A DNA stretch of 64,000 nt from Zobellia roscoffensis (GTDB taxonomy: Bacteria > Bacteroidota > Bacteroidia > Flavobacteriales > Flavobacteriaceae). The stretch covers positions 4,676,024-4,740,023 of the forward strand of contig NZ_JADDXT010000002.1 in assembly GCF_015330165.1 (NCBI RefSeq), in the 5' to 3' direction. Under the pieces are notes generated by a model. It was not told where the DNA came from. It made no database searches and saw only the letters and a list, made by a program, of their open reading frames with translations. Both the position numbers and the translations under genes were made by a program. Numbering within the stretch: the first letter of the stretch is position 1; every line of letters begins with the position of its first letter. Below, one piece after another: positions 1 through 8,948 of the stretch.

Positions 1-2
1 AT

Positions 3-764
3 GAATATGACGAGGAACTCAACAATGTATTTACTAGATTTAAGGCAAGTGGAATAAACGAATTGGTGCTAGACCTTAGGTACAATCCCGGTGGCTCTGT
101 TAATACGGCGGTTCTCTTGTCCAGTATGATATACGGAACCAATACCAAAGATGTTTTCCTAAAGGCTCTTTATAATGATAAATATCAAAAAATATTAGAT
201 GATAACGATACTGAACTAAGACAGTTTTTTGCCGAAAAGACAGGAAAAGGAACAGCGATCAACTCATTGAATTTTAAGAAAGTATATATTTTAACTACTT
301 CAGGAACGGCTTCTGCCAGTGAATTGGTGATAAACGGATTAAAACCGTATATGGATGTTATTCAAATAGGTGAAACCACACGTGGAAAAAATGAATTTTC
401 TGTAACTATGGTAGACGATAGAGGCAATAACTATATCTACAATGCAGAAAGAGTAAGTAAAATAAACAAAAATAATAAGTGGGCCATTCAGCCCTTATTG
501 GGAAGAAATGAAAATGCAGAAGGGTTTTCTGATTTCACTGACGGTTTAGTTCCAAATGAACCGTTACAAGAAGACCTTGCCAATTTAGGCGTATTAGGCG
601 ATCTTAATGAGCCATATCTTGCAAAGGCAATAGAGCTTATAACCGGTTCTTCCGCAAAGGGCATTCAAAAAACGGAACTACCTATAGAAACCTTGACAAG
701 CTCAAAAATGTTTACGCCCTTAAAAGATAATATGTACGTTACCGATCCTCCTATAATTTGGTGA
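3..764 (+). CDS. S41 family (C-terminal processing-type) peptidase, 3' part
   Basis: The reading frame is open from the left edge of the window, so the N-terminal part is missing. The visible part has the S41 core: an LDLRYNPGG segment near the start, the nucleophile region TSGTASASE, and the lysine region GETTRGKNEF. These match the Ser-Lys dyad of the tail-specific or C-terminal processing protease family. It probably cleaves exported proteins in the periplasm or as a lipoprotein, but the export signal lies outside the window. The gene is followed at once by a strong bidirectional terminator, so it ends its transcription unit. The family call is firm; the substrate is unknown. Confidence 0.88.
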   Translation, partial: EYDEELNNVFTRFKASGINELVLDLRYNPGGSVNTAVLLSSMIYGTNTKDVFLKALYNDKYQKILDDNDTELRQFFAEKTGKGTAINSLNFKKVYILTTSGTASASELVINGLKPYMDVIQIGETTRGKNEFSVTMVDDRGNNYIYNAERVSKINKNNKWAIQPLLGRNENAEGFSDFTDGLVPNEPLQEDLANLGVLGDLNEPYLAKAIELITGSSAKGIQKTELPIETLTSSKMFTPLKDNMYVTDPPIIW

Positions 765-782
765 ACATTATTCTTAAAAGCG

Positions 783-815
783 AAAAGCGGCCTGCATTAA
801 ACAGGCCGCTTTTTG
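783..815. terminator. bidirectional intrinsic terminator
   Basis: Perfect 8-bp stem GCGGCCTG (787-794) with CAGGCCGC (802-809) around a 7-base loop. It is flanked by AAAA on the left and TTTTT on the right, so it can stop transcription from the S41 protease gene and from the converging B12 operon. Confidence 0.85.
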
Positions 816-834
816 TTTGATAATCGAACGCTTC

Positions 835-1761
835 TTAGTACTCGTAAAACTTTTGATACTTACGCTTCAAATGCGAAGGAACAGAAATCGCTTCCGGATG
901 AAACAATCCTGCCAACAATTCTATACCATCTACCAGAGTTGCAGCAGAAGATTGCGTAAACAAATCAAAATCGGCTATATATACCTGTTGTTTCTTCACA
1001 GCCTCCAATGAGGTCCACCCCTCTTTTAAAAGCAATAGGTACATTTCCTTTAAGGTTCTGCTCATGCTAAATCCACATGGAGCTATCACAATTACTTCAG
1101 GATTATACTGTTTTATTTTATCCCAAGAAAGAACACCGCTATTTCCAGAAGGATTAGATAGCATATCCACACCACCTGCATATCCTATTTGATGAGGTAT
1201 CCAATGACCGCAATTATAAATAGGCTCTATCCATTCCAACAACAGCACTCTCTTTGTAAGAACTCTAGCTGCTCTTAGTTGGTCCACTACATAATCTATT
1301 CTTTCATTCAGTTTTCCCAAATACTCATAAGCCACCTCTTCCTTATTCAATGCCTTGGCAATAGAAACTGCATTATCAAAAACATCTTTAAGACCAGAAG
1401 GGCTAATTGAAATGAGTTCCGGCTGTTTTTCAAGGTTAGCCACAGCAGCTGCTGTACATTCCGTATCAATCTGGCAAACATCGCACATGTCTTGTGTAAA
1501 TATGACATCTGGCGCTATTTCCGCTAATGCCTTTTCATCTACGTAATACAGCTTTTTCCCTTCTTTCTTACTTTCTGAGAAAAATACATCTATCTCTTTG
1601 CTTGTATAATTCTTACCTTCCAGAATGCATCGTACCACCGGTCTTTTTTCTTCTAATGCCTGCGGCGGACACTCAAACGTAATACCATACAAATGGTCTT
1701 CCAGACCCATATCATAGAGCATTTGAGTTACCGCTGGCATAAAAGAGCAAACTTTGAGCAT
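835..1761 (-). CDS. BtuF-like cobalamin/iron-complex binding protein without signal peptide
   Basis: Protein of 308 residues from the periplasmic binding family of B12 and ferric chelate importers (BtuF/FhuD-type fold, judged from its overall pattern and an AGGVDML segment). It begins MLKVCSFMPAVTQ, which starts directly in the first strand of the fold with no signal peptide or lipobox, so it is probably cytoplasmic. Residues 91-102 (DMCDVCQIDTEC) form a cysteine cluster not expected in classical BtuF. It is the last gene of a riboswitch-led operon, 5 bases after the beta-propeller lipoprotein gene. A role in cobalamin binding or handling is inferred from this context. The divergent importer has its own lipoprotein binding protein, so this gene is not needed for that role. 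Confidence 0.75.
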   Translation of the reverse strand: MLKVCSFMPAVTQMLYDMGLEDHLYGITFECPPQALEEKRPVVRCILEGKNYTSKEIDVFFSESKKEGKKLYYVDEKALAEIAPDVIFTQDMCDVCQIDTECTAAAVANLEKQPELISISPSGLKDVFDNAVSIAKALNKEEVAYEYLGKLNERIDYVVDQLRAARVLTKRVLLLEWIEPIYNCGHWIPHQIGYAGGVDMLSNPSGNSGVLSWDKIKQYNPEVIVIAPCGFSMSRTLKEMYLLLLKEGWTSLEAVKKQQVYIADFDLFTQSSAATLVDGIELLAGLFHPEAISVPSHLKRKYQKFYEY

Positions 1762-1766
1762 CAGAT

Positions 1767-2840
1767 TTAATTAAAATATATACCTCCTGGAATAATTCCT
1801 ACAGGAATAGTATTAGTTAATTCTTTTGATGTTAAATCATAAATGTACAGATCCCCTTTACTGGCATAATCTTTTGCATCGGTGCCATATAATTTTCCGT
1901 CATTAACAGTCATACTATAAAAAGAAACATCACTAATGTAAGCTTCGGTTGGTAAAGCATCTGAATCGGAACTAAAAGAATAAACTGCATTAGACATGCC
2001 AAAATAAAATATATCATCTTCAACGCTCAAATCACCGGGGTGTTGAGTAGTTTCAAAATCAAAAGTTTGTGCTATGCTATTATCAAATGTACTAATTTTT
2101 GTAAGTGTCCCATTAGTTTCTGTTCCTGTGTATTCCGGTGCTCCACTACTTAATACCCATAAATTACCAGCAGTATCCCATTGCATTGAATTTGGAAAAT
2201 CTCCAACAACAAGTGTAGATAACACGGTGTCCGTAGAAGTATCTATTACTGAAACTTTGTTATTTTGACCGAATGCCCCTTGATGTGCAACATATACAAA
2301 ATCCGTATTAGAGGTTATCGCTTCCGGTCCTAACTCGGTAGGAATGGGTTTTGAAACAGTATTCGTAGTTAAATCGATAATGGCGACAAAATCATCAGTT
2401 TCATCTGCCGTTTCCCCCCAGTTAGTAACATAACCCTTTCCATTGGCAATAGTCATATACCTAGGATTTAAGAGTCCTTCATCAATTACCGCTTCACTTT
2501 TAAAGGTATTTCGGTTTACAACATGAATCTTATGTGAATTATTGACAACTATGTACGCTAGTTCATCATCAAACGCTATGGACTGTACTATGTTTCCAAG
2601 GTCTTCATTATTCTCTAGATTAAAAATTTCATCTTCTACAAGTAAGGAATCGTTGGATATATAAGTTACCGTTCCCGTACCATTATTGAACGGACCTTCA
2701 TTTGTAATCAATATTCCGTCTTCGTAAGCTCCCTTAGCATCTTGTTCTTCTTCCATCGTAACCCCACCGTCATCATTGGAACAACTAACAGTAAATAAGG
2801 CTGACAAAGCAGCTAAAATTGATATTTGTTTAATTTTCAT
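1767..2840 (-). CDS. beta-propeller surface lipoprotein, BtuG-like
   Basis: Protein of 357 residues with a lipoprotein signal peptide ending at Cys20 (FTVSC), followed by an acidic SNDDGG stretch typical of surface-exported Bacteroidota lipoproteins. The rest shows YncE-like beta-propeller repeats (for example AYIVVNNSHKIHVVN, KVSVIDTSTDTVLST). In Bacteroides, BtuG is a surface beta-propeller lipoprotein that captures B12 and works with BtuB. The position directly after a BtuB-type receptor under a cobalamin riboswitch supports the same role here. The function is inferred from fold and context, not from conserved binding residues. Confidence 0.72.
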   Translation of the reverse strand: MKIKQISILAALSALFTVSCSNDDGGVTMEEEQDAKGAYEDGILITNEGPFNNGTGTVTYISNDSLLVEDEIFNLENNEDLGNIVQSIAFDDELAYIVVNNSHKIHVVNRNTFKSEAVIDEGLLNPRYMTIANGKGYVTNWGETADETDDFVAIIDLTTNTVSKPIPTELGPEAITSNTDFVYVAHQGAFGQNNKVSVIDTSTDTVLSTLVVGDFPNSMQWDTAGNLWVLSSGAPEYTGTETNGTLTKISTFDNSIAQTFDFETTQHPGDLSVEDDIFYFGMSNAVYSFSSDSDALPTEAYISDVSFYSMTVNDGKLYGTDAKDYASKGDLYIYDLTSKELTNTIPVGIIPGGIYFN

Positions 2841-2851
2841 TATCCTCTTTT

Positions 2852-4696
2852 TTAAATTTTAAATTTTAGTTTTAATTGTACATTTCTGTTTGGCATAGGC
2901 CGATAAGCTACATTCTGGTAATTTTTATTGAAAAGATTATTGACCTGCAACATAGTTTCAACAATCAATTTCCCTTTCGTTTTTATGTTTCTACCAACAC
3001 CTAAGTTTGAAATAGAATATCCGGGTAATGATTCTGAATTGTCCGAAGTGATAAAGACACTTCCGTTTACGGATAGTTGGTAGAACAATAGCCAATCTCC
3101 AAATGCGTAACTTAGGTTTGAGTTTGCCTTATGTTCAGGCACATACATTAAAGTATTTTCTGTATCATTGTTCATTGCTTTAGTAAACCCGTAACCGTTT
3201 TTCCAACTCAGATGATGTGCTCCCCATTTCTCTTCTAATTTCAAGGAAACTTCTAGCCCATAATTAGATGCATCGTTTATATTAGTAGGAGTCCAGATTC
3301 CATCATTATTTGGCCGCCACTGAATCAAGTCTTCGGAAGCAATATAGAAAGCGGCCCAATGAAAAGTATATTTCTCCTTGTTAAGGGTATACCCTATTTC
3401 GGCTTGTAATGAAGATTCAGGCTTAACATCCGGGTTGCCCCCTGATCCACCTCCTAATACCCAATAAATCTCATTAAATGTGGGAATTCTATAGTTTTTT
3501 GAGGCGTTGAGATGAACTGAATGGCTCAAATTCAACACATACTTAACATCTAACCCATATACGAGAGGGCTGTTATAATCGTTAACAAACTCTTTTCGAA
3601 GATTGACACCATAACTAATCTTTTCACTTAAATTCTGCTTGAACAAAAATGTGGTAGCCAGTGTTTTTCTTTTGACATTTTCAATAGAAGTTCCGTCTCC
3701 TGTGATATGGCTGTAATCGGCAATTCCATTTAATAGGATATTTTTAAAATGGACTTTATAGTCATAATTAACTAAAAACGTATTGGTATTTCCAAAAGAA
3801 AAATCTTCACGGTCTTTGTTATCAAAATATTTATACTTTTCATAAAGATACCCCGCTTTAACACGGTGAATTCTATTTTGGTTAAAATGGCTCCACTCCA
3901 ATAGATTTCGAACATTAATATCTTTGTAGTTTGAGTTTGATGGGGCCGTAATCGTACCTGAAAAATCACGGTCTCCTATAAAAGTGTTATGATAAAATTT
4001 CAGTAATTGCTTCTCAGAAAGTTGATGCCCTATATTTCCATTAATATTGACGTTTTCATAGGCCCCGTTTTCATTTCTTTTATCGGTATCTAAATATTTA
4101 TAATCATTATTAGATACCTGATAGTTTACACCGAAACCTATTGTTGTTTTTTCTGATCCAACTGAAGTACGGTAATTGATATTTTTAGTATCAAAACTTC
4201 CATAACCCAATAACAACTCATGATCTGAATGCTTATTAAATCGAAAAACATCATTTAAATGAATACTACCGCCAATAGCTCCACTACCAAATTGTACACT
4301 ACCGCCACCACTACGAATACTAATGGAACCGTAATTCCTAGGTACAATGGTATTAAAATCAACCTGACCCGTCAGTTGTGAATTAATATTGATTCCATTC
4401 CAAATAACAGCTGTTTGTGAGGCGTTAGTACCACGGAAAGATGGAGAAGAAATCATTCCTAATCCATTTTCTTTTAAATAAATACTAGAGTTAAATTGTA
4501 AAAGATCAGTCAAAGAGCTACCATTACGGTCAACTAAAGAATCTTTCAGAACATTTACCTTTCCACTAGAAAAATGTAAAAGCCGAACATCAGTAAGAAT
4601 TACTTCGTCCAAAACTGTTATGCTATCCTGTTGGGCATTGCCAAACAAAGTGCATAATAAAATAAGAATAATCAAAAATGGTCTATAATCTCTCAT
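2852..4696 (-). CDS. btuB: TonB-dependent outer membrane receptor, vitamin B12 type
   Basis: Protein of 614 residues, close to the size of E. coli BtuB. A signal peptide of about 21 residues is followed by a TonB-box-like segment (DSITVLDEVI), a plug domain (RNGSSLTDLLQF, SSPSFRGTNASQTAVIWNG), and a long barrel of alternating aromatic strands ending in an amphipathic strand. It should import cobalamin across the outer membrane using TonB energy. It is the first gene behind the cobalamin riboswitch; the ATG lies 44 bases after the conserved B12-box region. The lipoprotein gene follows after 11 bases. The substrate is assigned mainly from the riboswitch. Confidence 0.88.
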   Translation of the reverse strand: MRDYRPFLIILILLCTLFGNAQQDSITVLDEVILTDVRLLHFSSGKVNVLKDSLVDRNGSSLTDLLQFNSSIYLKENGLGMISSPSFRGTNASQTAVIWNGININSQLTGQVDFNTIVPRNYGSISIRSGGGSVQFGSGAIGGSIHLNDVFRFNKHSDHELLLGYGSFDTKNINYRTSVGSEKTTIGFGVNYQVSNNDYKYLDTDKRNENGAYENVNINGNIGHQLSEKQLLKFYHNTFIGDRDFSGTITAPSNSNYKDINVRNLLEWSHFNQNRIHRVKAGYLYEKYKYFDNKDREDFSFGNTNTFLVNYDYKVHFKNILLNGIADYSHITGDGTSIENVKRKTLATTFLFKQNLSEKISYGVNLRKEFVNDYNSPLVYGLDVKYVLNLSHSVHLNASKNYRIPTFNEIYWVLGGGSGGNPDVKPESSLQAEIGYTLNKEKYTFHWAAFYIASEDLIQWRPNNDGIWTPTNINDASNYGLEVSLKLEEKWGAHHLSWKNGYGFTKAMNNDTENTLMYVPEHKANSNLSYAFGDWLLFYQLSVNGSVFITSDNSESLPGYSISNLGVGRNIKTKGKLIVETMLQVNNLFNKNYQNVAYRPMPNRNVQLKLKFKI

Positions 4697-4703
4697 ACCG
4701 TTA

Positions 4704-4726
4704 AAGACCTTTTACCCGAAAGTCTT
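4704..4726 (-). promoter_or_regulatory. possible riboswitch expression-platform hairpin
   Basis: Short hairpin between the riboswitch core and the btuB start: AAGACTTT pairs with AAAGGTCTT on the minus strand, with one bulged base. There is no T-run after it, so it would act on translation rather than as a terminator. This is an inference from position. Confidence 0.35.
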
Positions 4727-4740
4727 ATTTAAGGTTATGA

Positions 4741-4943
4741 AATTGGCAGGTCTCCTGACTTGTTCAATGTTATCTTACCTTCCCATCTTTTTATAGACAG
4801 TGGTGTTGAAGAAAATAACACCCTCCTAAGAGGTACCAAGAATTTCTTGGCATGAACTTACAGTTGCGGGAACAGTTCCGGATTTTAACCGGATTCCCTT
4901 TTAATCGATAAAGCAGAAACATACTGCCGTATCAAACCAAAAT
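4741..4943 (-). ncRNA. cobalamin riboswitch
   Basis: Read on the minus strand, this leader holds the classic core GGGAATCCGG...TCCGGAACTG followed by CCCGCAACTGT, then a CACCACTG element, and near the 3' end AGTCAGGAGACCTGCC, the conserved B12 element. The order and spacing match the AdoCbl-type riboswitch consensus. It lies between a candidate promoter at 4950-4980 and the btuB start at 4696, and should repress the three-gene uptake operon when cobalamin is present. Confidence 0.95.
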
Positions 4944-4949
4944 TCGCGG

Positions 4950-4980
4950 CGAAGGTAATCAATTCATTGATATATGCAAC
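4950..4980 (-). promoter_or_regulatory. candidate promoter of the B12 operon
   Basis: On the minus strand, GTTG (-33) and TACCTTCG (-7, one mismatch to TAnnTTTG) are separated by 19 bases. The inferred start point falls just before the riboswitch. Confidence 0.5.
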
Positions 4981-5042
4981 TCAAAAAAATGATGACCTTC
5001 ACCCGAATAAGAAGAAAAAAAATAATCTCCAGAAAAACTAAA

Positions 5043-5510
5043 TTAATTCGTTTCTAGAAGATTAACATCAAAAACAAGTACCGAACCTCCTGGAATTCCA
5101 CGGTTGTCCGAATTTCCATAACCCAATGCCGCAGGAACTAAAAGAATACCGTTACCACCTTCCTTGAAGTAGGTAATCCCTTCGGTCCAACCTGCAATGA
5201 CTTGTTGTAAATTAAAAGTGATTCCTTCTGAACTACTCTCGTCAAAAACAGAACCGTCTAAATAATATCCCTTATAAGCTACGGTAACATCTGAGGTAGT
5301 CGTTGGGTTTTCGCCAGTGCCCTCTTCTTCAATAACGTAATACAAACCAGAGTCACTTCTGGTGGCATCCAAACCGTTTGCCTCAACATACGCCTTAATA
5401 TCCTCTTCGTTTTGAACCGTATAATCAATAACCTCCTTAGGTTCATTTTTATCATCATCTCCACAAGAAACGAATACGACCAAGGCTAAAACAAATAAAA
5501 CTTTCTTCAT
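5043..5510 (-). CDS. FKBP-type peptidyl-prolyl cis-trans isomerase lipoprotein
   Basis: Protein of 155 residues with a lipoprotein signal ending at Cys16 (VVFVSC) and an acidic GDDDKNEP linker. The FKBP domain covers about residues 70-155, with VAYKGYYLDGSVFDES, QVIAGWTEG and PAALGYG, which line the proline-isomerase pocket in this family. It likely helps fold exported proteins while anchored to a membrane, possibly facing the surface. It has its own promoter, so it is not part of the B12 operon although it shares the strand and lies just upstream of it. Confidence 0.88.
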   Translation of the reverse strand: MKKVLFVLALVVFVSCGDDDKNEPKEVIDYTVQNEEDIKAYVEANGLDATRSDSGLYYVIEEEGTGENPTTTSDVTVAYKGYYLDGSVFDESSSEGITFNLQQVIAGWTEGITYFKEGGNGILLVPAALGYGNSDNRGIPGGSVLVFDVNLLETN

Positions 5511-5530
5511 TACTATTATTTTTTAAGCCT

Positions 5531-5561
5531 CAAATATAATGAACTAATTATGGGACTTAAA
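5531..5561 (-). promoter_or_regulatory. candidate promoter of the FKBP gene
   Basis: On the minus strand TTTA and TATATTTG (perfect TAnnTTTG) are 19 bases apart, about 20 bases before the start codon. Confidence 0.55.
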
Positions 5562-5730
5562 CTATTTTAACCCTAGCTGATTATTAATTTAACAGGACAG
5601 TGATAACCAAAGGGTTATATGCACAAAATCTAAAAAATAATTCCCCAAGCTCTTTCCTCTTAGGATATAAAGACATTACCTTTATTGCCGAAACAAAACG
5701 AGGCCACACACCTAGCACAAAAACAAACAC

Positions 5731-6879
5731 TTGAAAAACAGCATTTTAATACTTGTATTCTGTCTATTCATCGCTTGCAAGACCGATAAAAAAAATGACT
5801 CCCCTTTACAAAGCGCCCCTCCCACAAAAATTGAAATTAACCATGCTAAAGGCTTTTCAATAGAGACAACAAATAACGGCCTAACAATTATTGAAGTGTC
5901 ATCTGCCTGGCCCGGTGCTACTACTTCCTTTAAATACGCACTGGCTCCAAAAAACAAAATGGCATCAATAACGCTCAATAAAGAAGAATATGATGCTATT
6001 GTTGCAACACCAATAGAACGTTTAATAGTAACCTCCACAACGCATATTCCGTCTCTTGATGCCTTGGGAGTTACCAATAAATTGGTAGGTTTTCCCAAGA
6101 CCTCTTTAATTTCTTCGGAAAACACCCGTAAACTAATAGACGCAGGGCATATAAAAGAATTAGGAAATAATGAGACCTTAAATACAGAAATAGCCATTAG
6201 CCTAAGGCCCGAAGTTTTGGTAGGGTTTGGAATCAACAATCAGAACAAAGCATACGAAACCATAATACGCTCTAACATTCCTGTAGTCTATAATGGAGAC
6301 TGGACGGAAGAGTCTCCTTTGGGAAAGGCAGAATGGGTTAAGTTCTTTGCGCCATTTTTTGGATTGGAAACTAAAGCGGATAGTATTTTTAAGTCTATTG
6401 AAAAGTCATACGAACAAACCAAAGCCATCGTAAAAGACGTCACTAAAAAACCTACCGTACTTACCGGAGGTCTTTATAAGGATGTGTGGCATGTGGCCGG
6501 AGGAAAAAGCTGGATGGCACAATTCCTACAGGATGCCAAAACTGATTATCTTTGGAAAGAAACGCAAGAAACCGGTGGTATTAGCCAAAGTTTGGAGACT
6601 GTTCTTGCTACGGCACAACATGCCGATTTTTGGTTAAACCCTTCTATACTTACCTCATACGCAGAAGTTGAGGAATCCAACGAGCATTACACTCAGTTTG
6701 ACGCCTACAAAAACAAAACTATATTCTCCAACACTATTGCTAAAGGAGCTACCGGTGGGTTGCTGTATTATGAATTGGGACCTATGCGGCCTGATTTAGT
6801 TTTAAAAGACCTTATTCATATTTTTCATCCTGAATTGTTACCTGACCATCAACTTTTCTTTTTTAAGCCTCTAGAATAA
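5731..6879 (+). CDS. ABC importer substrate-binding lipoprotein (B12/siderophore type)
   Basis: Protein of 382 residues with a TTG start and a lipoprotein signal ending at Cys16 (LFIAC). The body matches the periplasmic binding proteins of FecCD-type importers: IERLIVTSTTHIPSLDALG, then LRPEVLVGFG, and a C-terminal LVLKDLIHIFHPEL. It would capture a corrinoid or iron chelate in the periplasm and hand it to the permease encoded immediately downstream (no gap). There is no in-frame ATG upstream or near the signal peptide, so TTG is the only reasonable start. Assignment to B12 rests on the divergent btuB operon; no riboswitch was seen before this gene. Confidence 0.83.
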   Translation: MKNSILILVFCLFIACKTDKKNDSPLQSAPPTKIEINHAKGFSIETTNNGLTIIEVSSAWPGATTSFKYALAPKNKMASITLNKEEYDAIVATPIERLIVTSTTHIPSLDALGVTNKLVGFPKTSLISSENTRKLIDAGHIKELGNNETLNTEIAISLRPEVLVGFGINNQNKAYETIIRSNIPVVYNGDWTEESPLGKAEWVKFFAPFFGLETKADSIFKSIEKSYEQTKAIVKDVTKKPTVLTGGLYKDVWHVAGGKSWMAQFLQDAKTDYLWKETQETGGISQSLETVLATAQHADFWLNPSILTSYAEVEESNEHYTQFDAYKNKTIFSNTIAKGATGGLLYYELGPMRPDLVLKDLIHIFHPELLPDHQLFFFKPLE

Positions 6880-7911
6880 TTGCAAGACCCTAAAACATAC
6901 CGTTATTCTTTCATCTTTTTACTTGCTGCTTTAGTAGTTGCATTAAGTGTAAATATCTGCTTGGGGTCAGTTTCTATTCCTTTTACAGAAACACTACGCT
7001 CTATTTTTGGAGAAACTCTAGAAAATACAGCTTGGGAATATATTATTTGGAATTACAGAATTCCCAAAGCTTTCACGGCGGTATTGGTAGGCGCTGGATT
7101 ATCTTTAAGTGGACTCCTAATGCAGACCTTGTTTAGAAACCCACTAGCTGGTCCTTTTGTGTTGGGCATTAGTTCAGGAGCAAGTTTAGGAGCTGCCTTT
7201 CTGATTATGGGTTCGGCAACGCTCACATCTTTATTCGGATTCAGTTTTATTACAGATGTATCACTAGCCATTGTCTCCAGTATTGGAAGTTTCTTAGTGC
7301 TTTTGGCAGTCATAACTGTAGCTTCAAAAGTAAAAGATACCATGGCACTTTTGATTATTGGCCTAATGTTTGGCAGTATTAGTGCAGCAATAGTAAGTGT
7401 CCTTTCTTATTTTAGCAATGCCGAAAAACTACAACAGTTTGTATACTGGTCTTTTGGTAGTGTAGGTAATCTATCATGGCATCAACTGGGGTTACTGTTC
7501 ATTATTGTCTTTCTGGGAATACTCCTTTCTATTTTCTCAATAAAATCTTTGAACGCCTTTCTACTTGGTGAAAACTATGCCAAGAGTTTGGGTGTAAACT
7601 TAATACGTTCACGCTATCAAATTATAATTGCAACCGGCTTATTGGCAGGGGCTATCACTGCTTTTGCCGGTCCTATTGCCTTTGTAGGATTGGCCGTACC
7701 ACATTTAACACGACAAATATTCAATACTACAGAACATCGTATATTGGTTCCTGCAGTTTTGATTTACGGTGCTATTCTCATGCTTATATGTGATACCATA
7801 ACGCAACTACCCAATAGTGCCGAAGTATTTCCTATAAATGCAATAACTAGTATTTTAGGTGCTCCAGTAGTTATCTGGTTGCTAGTAAGAAAAAGAAAAA
7901 TGGTATTTTGA
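6880..7911 (+). CDS. FecCD/BtuC-family ABC transporter permease
   Basis: Protein of 343 residues, normal for the family, with about ten hydrophobic segments. Typical sequences include WEYIIWNYRIPKAFTAVLVG, LAGPFVLGISSGASLGAA and AGPIAFVGLAVPHLTRQ (the loop that contacts the ATPase). The TTG start follows the upstream stop codon directly (TAATTG), implying translational coupling. It forms the inner membrane channel for the binding protein before it. The matching ATPase gene is about 1 kb further on, separated by a DUF1080 gene. Confidence 0.9.
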   Translation: MQDPKTYRYSFIFLLAALVVALSVNICLGSVSIPFTETLRSIFGETLENTAWEYIIWNYRIPKAFTAVLVGAGLSLSGLLMQTLFRNPLAGPFVLGISSGASLGAAFLIMGSATLTSLFGFSFITDVSLAIVSSIGSFLVLLAVITVASKVKDTMALLIIGLMFGSISAAIVSVLSYFSNAEKLQQFVYWSFGSVGNLSWHQLGLLFIIVFLGILLSIFSIKSLNAFLLGENYAKSLGVNLIRSRYQIIIATGLLAGAITAFAGPIAFVGLAVPHLTRQIFNTTEHRILVPAVLIYGAILMLICDTITQLPNSAEVFPINAITSILGAPVVIWLLVRKRKMVF

Positions 7912-8048
7912 TGAAATCCGTTTTCTTAGAAACTTTAATTTATACATATCTGATCATATGTTATAGTTTCCATAGTTCTAATTCTCTAGTTTTACCAACG
8001 GACAAAAAAGTTCTGCTAGTTATATTAAAATAAACCATACCCTTCCCT

Positions 8049-8924
8049 ATGAGAACCAAACTAACTTACCTGATTTTACTCGTTGCGCTTACTTCTAATT
8101 TATTAAACGCTCAAAAGAACGATCAAGAATGGGAGAACCTGCTTGACAAAGACCTTACCTATTGGGATGTTTTTATTGGCGTGCCACACACATCTTTAGA
8201 CCTAGAAGGTTATGAAAAAGGAGATGGAATGCACGGAACACCTATAGGCCTGAATAACGACCCTTTATATATCTTTACAACTACTCAGGAAAACGGAGAA
8301 ACCATCTTAAATGTAAGCGGTGAGATTTATGGAGGATTAAGCACCAAAAAGGAATATGAAAACTACCATTTGGTCTTTGATATCAAATGGGGAACCAAAA
8401 AATACGAACCACGCCTAAAAGATAAAAGGGACAGTGGTGTACTTTATCATGCGCAAGAACCTCACGGACAATTTTGGAACGTTTGGATGCGTGCCCCTGA
8501 AATGCAAGTACAAGAAACCGACTGTGGCGACTTTTTTCCATTGGCAGGTGTAAGCATGGATATCAAAGCCACAAAGAAAAATGATAACGGAAAAGACTTT
8601 TGGTTCTATGATCCAAAGGGAGAAATGAGAACTTTTAAGACCGGAGGTGACGGACGCTGTAGAAGAATTGCTAATTTTGAAAATCCACATGGCGAATGGA
8701 GCCGTTTAGAGCTTATTTGCATAAATGATAAAGCCTATCATATCGTAAACGGAAAAGTAGTTATGGTGCTTGAAAATGCCAAGGAATACACAAAAGAGGG
8801 AATTGCCAAATCACTGACCAAAGGAAAAATTCAATTTCAATCTGAAGCTTGTGAAGTATACTACAAAAATATCAAAATAAAGAATATCAGTAAATTACCT
8901 AAGAACATCAAGAAACAACTTTAA
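8049..8924 (+). CDS. secreted DUF1080 (3-keto-disaccharide hydrolase-type) protein
   Basis: Protein of 291 residues with a signal peptide (about 21 residues, ending NLLNAQ). The body has the DUF1080 lectin-like fold: WDVFIGVPHTSLD, YENYHLVFDIKWG, DSGVLYHAQEPHG and GEWSRLELICINDKAYHIVNG. Members bind or cleave glycans, including 3-keto sugars, but activity here is unproven. It sits between the permease and ATPase genes of an importer and shares the ATPase reading frame; it is 137 bases after the permease. It looks like an insertion into that operon, since its family has no known link with corrinoid uptake. Confidence 0.8.
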   Translation: MRTKLTYLILLVALTSNLLNAQKNDQEWENLLDKDLTYWDVFIGVPHTSLDLEGYEKGDGMHGTPIGLNNDPLYIFTTTQENGETILNVSGEIYGGLSTKKEYENYHLVFDIKWGTKKYEPRLKDKRDSGVLYHAQEPHGQFWNVWMRAPEMQVQETDCGDFFPLAGVSMDIKATKKNDNGKDFWFYDPKGEMRTFKTGGDGRCRRIANFENPHGEWSRLELICINDKAYHIVNGKVVMVLENAKEYTKEGIAKSLTKGKIQFQSEACEVYYKNIKIKNISKLPKNIKKQL

Positions 8925-8948
8925 TCAAAAATCGTCGTCGGTCTTCAT

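Noticed and set aside
835..1761. The BtuF-like protein as part of the divergent ABC importer
   Set aside because: It has no export signal and the importer already has a lipoprotein binding subunit, so I kept it apart.
5712..6239. A 175-residue minus-strand open frame overlapping the binding-protein gene
   Set aside because: The plus-strand lipoprotein is clearly real, and the minus frame has no family pattern.
7961..7994. AT-rich sequence with TAG/CT units before the DUF1080 gene, as another heptad flank
   Set aside because: The spacings are 9 and 14 bases and the units are not complementary to anything nearby, so the period-7 signal is not convincing.
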